Shown here in pieces: positions 1 to 4,489 of a stretch of DNA of 5,725 nucleotides. Position 1 is the first letter of the stretch. The number at the start of each line of letters is the position of its first letter. The notes beneath the pieces are model-generated. The model was not told the DNA's origin. It searched no databases and saw only the letters and a program-made list of their open reading frames with translations. This stretch comes from Gammaproteobacteria bacterium. Lineage in GTDB: Bacteria; Pseudomonadota; Gammaproteobacteria; Steroidobacterales; Steroidobacteraceae. Where the stretch lies: contig JASHUC010000482.1 in assembly GCA_030040235.1 (NCBI GenBank), positions 1 through 5,725 on the forward strand. Reading direction: 5' to 3'. Made by a program: the position numbers and the translations under genes.

Positions 1-311
1 CGCTCCCCTGCCGACGCTTCACCTTCATCCTCGCGGATGCCTGTGCACGGCTCAGGGTCGATGTGGCTCGCTATTCCTTCACCGTGGCGGACTCTCACCA
101 CCTACTCCTTGCCGGTCTCCCGGCGCACTGTCCGACGATTCCGGACCGCATCCGGAATCATCGCACCCCCTTGGTCAGGGCTGCGCCCCGACACCCCTGA
201 GGACACCCGCGCGCGCGCCGTCCCCGCCACTGCTCCGCGCTGCGCTCGTCGCAGGTTGCCCGCATGGGGATTGGATGACAGGCGGGTGCACACTGACGGG
301 AAACTCGACTG
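1..311. other. GC-rich stretch with no assignable gene
   Basis: No reading frame here has a recognisable domain. A short plus-strand frame from 37 reads like the small conjectural ORFs often translated from mobile-element flanks (HGSGSMWLAIPSPWRTL), but I cannot tie it to a known protein. The centre (about 165-235) is strongly GC-biased with alternating GCGCGC runs. A palindrome sits at 133-163. The style, GC-rich and repeat-rich next to a small ORF, TA genes and a recombinase, resembles the non-coding ends of mobilisable elements. That is an impression, not a match. Confidence 0.4.
133..163. repeat. Near-perfect inverted repeat (13-bp arms, 5-base loop)
   Basis: The arms CGACGATTCCGGA (133-145) and TCCGGAATCATCG (151-163) are reverse complements except for one C/A mismatch, around the loop CCGCA. 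The inner 9 bp (GATTCCGGA/TCCGGAATC) are perfect. No T-run follows on either strand, so an intrinsic terminator is unlikely. A protein-binding site at an element end, or a transfer or replication structure, would fit the mobile context, but nothing here decides between them. Confidence 0.75.
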
Positions 312-518
312 ATGAATCCTTGGTTGCGTGAGCTGGCTCGGATTCTGGCCGCAGTGGCCGTCGAGGACATCGCCGATGAGTCGGACGAGCTGGCGTCTTC
401 CGCTGACGCGGTGGCAGGGCGCGACCCGAGGGAGCACGGATCGAACGACGCCGAGAGCAGCCGGCAGAGCAGCTTCGGCGACCGGCAGCACCGGTCCTTG
501 TTCGCGGAAGAATGCTGA
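312..518 (+). CDS. Possible small hypothetical protein
   Basis: This is a 68-residue acidic frame. It starts with a short amphipathic segment (NPWLRELARILAAVAVED, residues 2-19) and continues as a low-complexity polar tail rich in Ser, Asp, Glu and Arg. I recognise no domain. A GGGAAA stretch lies about 9 bases before the ATG as a weak ribosome site. The stop lies within the vapBC promoter region, just before the operator repeats, so transcription of this ORF would run into vapBC. Small helical proteins of this look are common beside recombinases in mobile elements. The overlapping frame from 328 and the minus-strand frames look less protein-like. It could also be chance coding. Confidence 0.4.
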   Translation: MNPWLRELARILAAVAVEDIADESDELASSADAVAGRDPREHGSNDAESSRQSSFGDRQHRSLFAEEC

Positions 519-526
519 TGTATACT
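499..526 (+). promoter_or_regulatory. Probable vapBC promoter
   Basis: A TATACT -10 box at 521-526 matches the consensus at five of six positions. A weaker TTGTTC -35 box lies at 499-504 with a 16-base spacer. Transcription would begin near 533 and leave a short leader of about 20 bases before vapB. The -10 box lies inside the TGATGTATA repeats, as expected for an autorepressed toxin-antitoxin operon. Confidence 0.6.
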
Positions 527-540
527 CTTGATGTATATCA
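516..540. promoter_or_regulatory. Putative VapB/VapBC operator repeats
   Basis: TGATGTATA occurs twice (516-524 and 529-537), 13 bases start to start. The second copy continues into ATCA, so 529-540 is an imperfect palindrome (TGAT...ATCA). The first contains the palindrome GTATAC. VapBC complexes are known to bind short AT-rich repeats over their own promoter. This is the only AT-rich patch in the area and it covers the -10 box, so autorepression here is a reasonable inference. Confidence 0.6.
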
Positions 541-555
541 GCGAGGATTCCATTC

Positions 556-804
556 ATGTCCGAGAGCGGTATCGCCAAGATATTCATGCACGGCCGCAGC
601 CAGGCCGTGCGCTTGCCGATGGCATTTCGCCTACCGGGCAGCAGCGTGCGCGTGCGCCGTGTGGAACACGGCATCCTGCTTGAGCCGATGGTGACGGACA
701 TCAAGACATGGTTGGCCGAGCTGGACCGGTTTGCCGATGTCCCATTCATGGAAGACGGCCGCAAGCAGCCACCCATGCCGGCGCCTGAAGACACGTTTGA
801 ATGA
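556..804 (+). CDS. vapB: VapB antitoxin (AbrB/SpoVT swapped-hairpin type)
   Basis: This is the antitoxin of a type II toxin-antitoxin pair. It binds and blocks VapC and represses the operon through its N-terminal DNA-binding fold. The 82-residue length is typical. Residues 7-44 carry the AbrB-like VapB signature, AKIFMHGRSQAVRLP followed by FRLPGSSVRVRRVEHGILLEP. The C-terminal part (about 45-82) is the usual toxin-wrapping tail, with the short helix IKTWLAELDRF and the acidic, proline-rich end PMPAPEDTFE. The start is supported by GAGG about 9 bases upstream. The stop codon overlaps the vapC start in ATGA, so the two are translationally coupled. The gene looks intact. Confidence 0.95.
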   Translation: MSESGIAKIFMHGRSQAVRLPMAFRLPGSSVRVRRVEHGILLEPMVTDIKTWLAELDRFADVPFMEDGRKQPPMPAPEDTFE

Positions 805-1217
805 TCTACCTGCTCGACACGAACGCAGTCATCGCCATTCTCAAGGGGAAGCCCGCAGCCGTGCGTACCCGGCTGAGACGGGTGGCGCCGAAAGCGACCG
901 CGATCGCCGTGTCCTCGATCGTATTGTTCGAGCTTTGGTACGGGGTGGCACGCAGCGAGCGGCAGCGGGACAACACGGAACGGCTGCGCATCTTTCTCTC
1001 CGGGGCCATCAGCGTTATTCCCTTTGATGCTGACGACGCCGCGACCGCAGGCGAGGTCCGCGCCGCGCTCGAGGCAACGGGCAAGCCCATCGGTCCCTAC
1101 GACCTGCTGATCGCCGCCCAGGCGCTCCGGCTCAGGGCTACGCTCGTCACGGCGAACGTGTCGGAGTTCGAGCGGGTACGTGGCCTCGTATGGCAAGACT
1201 GGGGCGCCAAAGGGTGA
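801..1217 (+). CDS. vapC: VapC toxin, PIN-domain ribonuclease
   Basis: This is the toxin of the VapBC pair. PIN-domain VapC proteins are magnesium-dependent endoribonucleases that cut tRNA or rRNA and stop translation when VapB is degraded. The 138-residue length is normal. The PIN acidic residues are visible: Asp6 in LLDTN, Glu44 in FELWYG, and Asp101 in GPYDLLIAAQA. The last site reads LVTANVSEFERVRGL, with Asn119 where many relatives have VTNNxxEF or VTxDxxF. The pattern is the common VapC one and the enzyme is probably active. Translation starts inside the vapB stop. The recombinase reading frame begins ten bases after its stop, so all three genes look like one transcription unit. Confidence 0.95.
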   Translation: MIYLLDTNAVIAILKGKPAAVRTRLRRVAPKATAIAVSSIVLFELWYGVARSERQRDNTERLRIFLSGAISVIPFDADDAATAGEVRAALEATGKPIGPYDLLIAAQALRLRATLVTANVSEFERVRGLVWQDWGAKG

Positions 1218-1227
1218 TGTAGATACC

Positions 1228-2142
1228 ATGATCCGCGCAGCCCTGTACGCCCGCTATTCCACCGACAAGCAGCGCGAAGCCTCCATCGAGGATCAGGCGC
1301 GCAACTGCCGCCGAGTCGCCGAGCGCGAGGGCTGGCAGCTCGGCAAGACGTATCAGGATCAAGCGGTAAGCGGTTGTCGCGCAGATCGGGCAGGCTATCA
1401 GTCGATGCTGGCCGATGCGAAAACCGGACAGTTCGACGTGCTGTTGGTCGATGACATTTCGCGCCTATCGCGCGATCAGGTCGAGGCGGAAACGACGTTT
1501 CGTCGGCTGGAGCACTGGGGCGTGCGCGTCATTGGCGTCTCGGACGGCTACGACTCCGAGGCGAAGATCCGCAAAGTCCACCGCGCCGTCAAGAACCTGA
1601 TGAACGAGGTCTATCTGGATGACCTCGCGGAAAAGACGCACCGCGGCTTGGAGGGACAGGCTCGTGCGGGCAACAACGCGGGCGGGCATGCATACGGATA
1701 TCGTCACGTGCCCATAGAGGATGCTGAGCGACGAGACTCTTTCGGCCGGCCGGTCGTCGTGGCCGTACGGCGCGAGATCGAGTCGGCGCAGGCGCAGACA
1801 GTCCGCAACATCTTCGACTGGTACGCGACGGGATACAGCCTCGCTGGATCGCCGACGAACTCAATCGCCTACAGGTCCCCTCTCCGGGGGCGAGTTGGCA
1901 GCGTCGGACGCGCCGGCGTGATGGGATTTGGCTTGCGAGTGCGATTGCAGGTGATGCCCGCAAGGCACTCGGGATACTCAACAACGACCTCTATCGGGGC
2001 GTTTATATCTGGAACCGTTCACGGTGGGTACGCGATCCCGAGACGCACAGGCGCGTACGTCAGCAACGTCCTGAGTCCGAGTGGGTGGTGCAGCAGGTGC
2101 CGGACCTACGTATCGTCAGTGACGAGCTGTGGCATCGCGTGA
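1228..2142 (+). pseudogene. Large serine recombinase, N-terminal fragment (frameshifted)
   Basis: Large serine recombinases join and cut att sites through a covalent 5' phosphoserine. The start MIRAALYARYSTDKQ at 1228 is preferred over the in-frame ATG at 1180, which lies inside vapC. The resolvase-type catalytic domain covers residues 1-140. Ser11 is the nucleophile in YARYST, and Arg79 and Arg82 lie in DDISRLSRD. The recombinase domain begins about residue 155 (GGHAYGYRHVP). Homology runs to residue 204 (IFDWYATGYS, codon 1837-1839). One base is then missing near 1840: adding it restores the family sequence PRWIADELNRLQVPSPG in the frame starting at 1842. Translation without it continues as unrelated residues to a stop at 2142. 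The catalytic domain alone would be intact, but no att-binding part is joined to it. Confidence 0.9.
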
Positions 2143-2711
2143 AGGCACGCCAGGCCACCGTGCAGCAGAAGTCCGCCAAGATTCGCGAAGCCCTGCATCG
2201 CACCGCCCGGACGGGACGTCAGCCCAAGTATCTGCTGTCCGGCTTGCTCAAATGCGAATTCCGAGCCCTGCGTGCTGCTCAATGCTCGGCGCGCAAAGCC
2301 GCGCGGGAGGCCCGTCAAGCACGGCTTTCTGAGCTTGAACAGGAGGTCGGGCACCTGATCGACGCCGTCGCCAAGGGACTGCTATCGCCTGCCATCAGGG
2401 CCAGACTCGAAGCCGCGGAGTCGGAGCGGTCGGTGCTCCTGAGCGACCGCGGCGGGCCGTCGGAAGGGGTGGCCGACGTGTTACCCCGGCTGAGTGACAC
2501 CTACCGCGAGCTGGTCGAGAACCTGGAGCACATTCCGGAGCGCCACCTCCGGCGGGCGCGGGCGAGCTTGAGCGGCATGACTGGCGGTGCTATTCGCCTG
2601 ATGCCCGACGAGGACAGGCGGTTCCTGAACGCGGAGCTTTCCCTGGATGGCGGCCGGCTATTCGAGATGGCCACCGGCCAGAAAATAAATGTGGTAGCGG
2701 GGGCTCGATTC
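1842..2711 (+). pseudogene. Large serine recombinase, C-terminal fragment lacking the zinc ribbon
   Basis: This is the continuation of the recombinase in the shifted frame. It begins RWIADELNRLQVPSPGASWQ and goes through ALGILNNDLYRGVYIWNRSR and LRIVSDELWHRVKARQ to YLLSGLLKC (about 2250). In intact relatives LLKC opens a zinc ribbon (CGxCG...C...C). Here EFRALRAAQCSARK follows directly, which is the start of the coiled-coil region. Some 60-80 residues holding the metal-binding cysteines therefore appear to be deleted in frame. The coiled-coil/C-terminal part (ELEQEVGHLIDAVAKGLLSP, then FEMATGQKINVVAGARF) looks normal. The frame has no stop at the expected end and stays open to 3038. The ATG- or GTG-started frame from 2085 is just the tail of this fragment. 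With two lesions, site-specific recombination is unlikely. Confidence 0.88.
2692..2711 (-). other. tRNA-acceptor-like attachment-site remnant at the recombinase 3' end
   Basis: On the minus strand this reads GAATCGAGCCCCCGCTACCA, which looks like the T-loop end, acceptor stem and CCA of a tRNA gene. On the plus strand it encodes VVAGARF, the start of the VVAGARFELATF-type tail found on many recombinases whose genes end in a tRNA att site. The similarity stops at 2711, and no tRNA body follows to the right. It shares TGGTAGCGGGG with 4260-4270. I read it as a scar of integration into a tRNA gene. Confidence 0.55.
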
Positions 2712-2747
2712 CGGTCCGAGCAATACCGCTTGTGTGTCGTAGACGAT

Positions 2748-2769
2748 ATGTATGAGCTCGTTTATACAT
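2748..2769. promoter_or_regulatory. ATGTAT/ATACAT inverted repeat before the antitoxin remnant
   Basis: ATGTAT (2748-2753) and ATACAT (2764-2769) are inverted around a ten-base spacer, in an AT-rich patch shortly before the antitoxin fragment. The sequence resembles the TGATGTATA elements over vapBC. It could be a leftover toxin-antitoxin operator, or a chance repeat. Confidence 0.3.
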
Positions 2770-2783
2770 CGGAGCATCGGAGA

Positions 2784-2909
2784 ATGAAGGATGGTGTGCT
2801 GGTGCGTCCGGCCGGTAAGCCCAAGTTGACTCTGGCCCAGAGGCTTGCCGCTTTTGACCTTCCCCTTCATGGAGGCGAGGCCATGGCCACCGGGCCCATG
2901 GGCACCAAG
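2784..2909 (+). pseudogene. C-terminal remnant of a MazE/AbrB-type antitoxin
   Basis: The frame MKDGVLVRPAGKPKLTLAQR followed by LAAFDLPLHGGEAMATGPMG looks like the C-terminal, toxin-binding part of MazE-like antitoxins (a basic KPKLTL segment, then RLxxFDPxxHGGEAMAxxPVG). The N-terminal AbrB hairpin that should precede it is absent. Upstream, in the same frame, is the recombinase tail and about 20 unrelated residues. Downstream, after GTKP, the frame continues with unrelated residues to 3038, overlapping the fic start. No MazF/PemK toxin follows. It is probably a broken antitoxin left by a deletion or insertion. Whether the piece was once the partner of the neighbouring Fic protein or of a lost toxin cannot be told from this window. 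Confidence 0.5.
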
Positions 2910-2922
2910 CCCGACCGTGGAC

Positions 2923-2962
2923 TTAAGAGCCTGCCTCGTGTCAGGCGCGATACAATAGCACC
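2923..2962 (+). promoter_or_regulatory. Candidate fic promoter with very short or no leader
   Basis: TACAAT at 2951-2956 fits a -10 box (five of six). An initiation point about seven bases downstream would fall on the ATG at 2963. No purine-rich ribosome site precedes that ATG. A clear -35 is lacking: TTAAGA at 2923-2928 is too far away. GCCTG (2929-2933) and CAGGC (2942-2946) form an inverted repeat just upstream and could bind a regulator. Confidence 0.4.
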
Positions 2963-4078
2963 ATGGCTCTCTTTGATGCATTGGGCTTTCGATGGGACCG
3001 AGACGCTGTTCCTCGAGAGCTTCCGCGCGCCTCCCTGAATAGGGTGGTGTTCCGATTTTCCAGGATGCTCCCTGAGTACGTATGGGATGCAGGCGTGCTC
3101 GAGGGCAATCCATTCACATTTCCAGAGGTAAAAACACTCCTTGAGGGTGTCACAGTAGGAGGACGGAAGCTATCGGACCAGGAACAGATTCTGAACCTTG
3201 CGGATAGCTCCAAGTACTTGGTTGAGCTCGTGAAGCAAGGGCAATTCAGGCTCGACAAGCAGACCTGCTGTTCGCTCAATGCTCGAGTAGCGCGAAACGA
3301 AGCGCTCGAATGGGGACATTTCCGCGGAGAAGGAGCGGAAACGAACTACACACCCGATGTCGCGTTGGGGGAGAGGGGACGATTTACGCCACTTCCAACC
3401 GAGCGCGAGGCTACCCGCCTCAACAAGGTGTTCACCAACGGCGTGCGTGCGTTGCAGGAGAATGTCTCCAATCCCTTCGAGAGGGCATCCGCCTTCTTCT
3501 TGTTTGGGTCACTTCAGCAGTTCTTCTTTGATGGGAATAAGCGCACTTCGAGATTCATGATGAACGGTCTGCTGATGACTGAAGGCATCGATGCCATCAG
3601 CATTCCTGCCGTGCGCGCGACGCAATTCAACTCTCGAATGGTCGATTTCTACGTTACCCGAGATGCCACTGAGATGATGGCCTTTGTCCTGGATTGTCAT
3701 CCGGAAATCGCACAGATTCGTCAGCTCAACCCAGGGCTCTCGGTCATTGAGGACGCACCGAGCATTCACCAATTTGGTCTGAATGATTCCATGGACACTG
3801 ACGCGCGCGCGCACGCATCCCAACATACGAGAAATACGGTCGGCAACACCTCGTTGGATTCCTCCGAGCCCAAGCAACCGTTGACGAAGCGTCCTTCGAT
3901 GGAGGAAATTCAACGAAACGCCGCCGAAAATTGGCGGCGGAACTACTACGAGAAAAAAGCGGATATTCCTGCGCCGGAGCAGGAATCGACCCGAGTCAAG
4001 GAGAACGCTCCTGAACCTGGGAGAGTCAGTTATGAGCGAGCCGCCGGCATCGATATCGATTTTGATCCCGAGCGCTGA
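2963..4078 (+). CDS. Fic-domain protein with Gln in place of the catalytic His
   Basis: Fic proteins usually transfer AMP or another nucleotide part to a target hydroxyl. This 371-residue protein has an N-terminal helical part (about 20-110) and the common RNEALEWGHFRGEG segment (111-124). The Fic core is centred on QFFFDGNKR (186-194), where the family pattern is HxFx(D/E)GN(G/K)R. The Asp190, Gly191, Asn192 and Arg194 positions are kept, but the general base His is Gln186. The core continues as TSRFMMNGLLMTEGIDAISIP and ends near 250 (TEMMAFVLDCHPEIAQ). The tail, about 265-371, is polar and charged, with a helix-like piece EEIQRNAAENWRRNYYEKK (314-332) and the acidic end DIDFDPER. I do not recognise a defined domain there. 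The gene is visibly less GC-rich than its neighbours, which suggests separate acquisition. The start ATG follows a -10-like box without a ribosome site. An (S/T)xxxE(G/N) inhibitory helix is not evident. Confidence 0.88.
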   Translation: MALFDALGFRWDRDAVPRELPRASLNRVVFRFSRMLPEYVWDAGVLEGNPFTFPEVKTLLEGVTVGGRKLSDQEQILNLADSSKYLVELVKQGQFRLDKQTCCSLNARVARNEALEWGHFRGEGAETNYTPDVALGERGRFTPLPTEREATRLNKVFTNGVRALQENVSNPFERASAFFLFGSLQQFFFDGNKRTSRFMMNGLLMTEGIDAISIPAVRATQFNSRMVDFYVTRDATEMMAFVLDCHPEIAQIRQLNPGLSVIEDAPSIHQFGLNDSMDTDARAHASQHTRNTVGNTSLDSSEPKQPLTKRPSMEEIQRNAAENWRRNYYEKKADIPAPEQESTRVKENAPEPGRVSYERAAGIDIDFDPER

Positions 4079-4183
4079 ACACAGCTGAGCCGAAAGTCCG
4101 AACCGCTCCGGTTGAGGCGAATCCGCGCCTCGACGACTGTCTCTCACAGGCTGGAAGCCGCACGGTGGCTCGCAGCTACGTTC

Positions 4184-4208
4184 AGAACTTGGCCACGGCC
4201 GAAGTTCT
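4184..4208. repeat. Stem-loop with 7-bp AGAACTT stem
   Basis: AGAACTT (4184-4190) pairs with AAGTTCT (4202-4208). After one bulged G (4201), GGC (4191-4193) pairs with GCC (4198-4200), leaving the loop CACG. It is the strongest of the hairpins in the gap after fic. Confidence 0.6.
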
Positions 4209-4259
4209 TCAGGACGGCGCCCCCCGTCAAGCAAATCGGGAGCCTGATGCCGTTTAAAA

Positions 4260-4280
4260 TGGTAGCGGGGCAGGATTTGA
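4260..4280 (-). other. Second tRNA-acceptor-like attachment-site remnant
   Basis: On the minus strand it reads TCAAATCCTGCCCCGCTACCA. This matches the T-loop, T-stem and acceptor end of tRNA genes of the initiator-methionine style (TTCAAATCCTG...CCCCCGCxACCA), with one C fewer. No tRNA 5' part is found to the right. It shares TGGTAGCGGGG on the plus strand with 2692-2702, in the same orientation, so the two scars are direct repeats about 1.57 kb apart. Confidence 0.5.
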
Positions 4281-4381
4281 GATTTATTTCCAGCCTCGGA
4301 TCGTGAAAATTCGTCTCCGATAGGTCCCCCTCGGCCCGCCCGATGTCGAGCCTGTGCTCGCAGCCGAGCCAAAGCCGACTC

Positions 4382-4443
4382 GTAGAGTCGAGGACTGGCG
4401 CGGTAAGTCCTTGATGGGACCCCCGTTTCCAGTCCCCGCTCAT
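4382..4443 (-). ncRNA. Group II intron domain VI with branch-point A
   Basis: A 13-bp helix forms between GAGCGGGGACTGG (4441-4429) and CCAGTCCTCG plus CTC (4398-4389 and 4387-4385), including one G-U pair. A single unpaired adenosine lies at 4388. This bulged A is seven bases from the 3' end (A, then CTCTAC), which is the classic branch-point geometry for lariat splicing. The end AC fits the AY consensus and sets the boundary at 4382. Confidence 0.85.
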
Positions 4444-4444
4444 C

Positions 4445-4477
4445 GAACCGGACATGCGGTTCTCCCGCATCCGGCTC
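4445..4477 (-). ncRNA. Group II intron domain V (catalytic hairpin)
   Basis: The 33-base hairpin has a lower stem GAGCCGGA/TCCGGTTC, a two-base TG bulge on the 3' side, and an upper stem TGCGG/CCGCA with a GAGAA loop. The catalytic triad AGC is at 4476-4474. The layout matches domain V of bacterial group II introns, though the usual length is 34 bases. It builds the metal-binding active centre of the ribozyme. Confidence 0.92.
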
Positions 4478-4489
4478 TCGGACAAGACC

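Larger units (their letters stand above)
4079..4381. other. Gap between fic and the intron, with clustered hairpins and a tRNA-like scar
   Basis: No convincing gene lies here. Four short inverted repeats follow each other: AACCG/CGGTT (4101-4113), GAGGCG/CGCCTC (4114-4131), AGAACTT/AAGTTCT with GGC/GCC inside (4184-4208), and GACGG/CCGTC (4213-4228). None has a T-run, so a classical intrinsic terminator for fic is not seen. The plus-strand frame reading YVQNLATAEVLQDGAPRQ stays open from about 4066 to a TAA near 4255, but it has no good start. The tRNA-like sequence at 4260-4280 is listed separately. Bases up to 4381 are the 3' exon flank of the group II intron. Confidence 0.5.

Noticed and set aside
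37..312. 91-codon plus-strand frame as a protein gene
   Set aside because: Low-complexity Arg/Ser/Pro-rich translation, no ribosome site, and it spans the palindrome and the GCGCGC tract.
102..1229. Long minus-strand open frame of 375 codons
   Set aside because: It lies antisense to vapB and vapC, which have clear family motifs. Its translation is Arg/Pro/Gly/Ser-rich without a domain.
1837..1845. Programmed frameshift in the recombinase
   Set aside because: The sequence AGCCTCGC has no slippery heptamer, and no stimulatory structure is evident. The zinc-ribbon loss supports a decaying gene instead.
2692..2780. Complete tRNA gene on the minus strand
   Set aside because: Only the acceptor end is present. 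The bases to the right do not form a T-stem, anticodon arm or D-arm.
4101..4131. Intrinsic terminator after fic
   Set aside because: The hairpins are short and no run of T follows either of them.
3509..4372. Minus-strand open frame of 287 codons
   Set aside because: Mostly antisense to the fic gene. No recognisable motif, and the part over the gap at 4079-4372 is not convincing alone.
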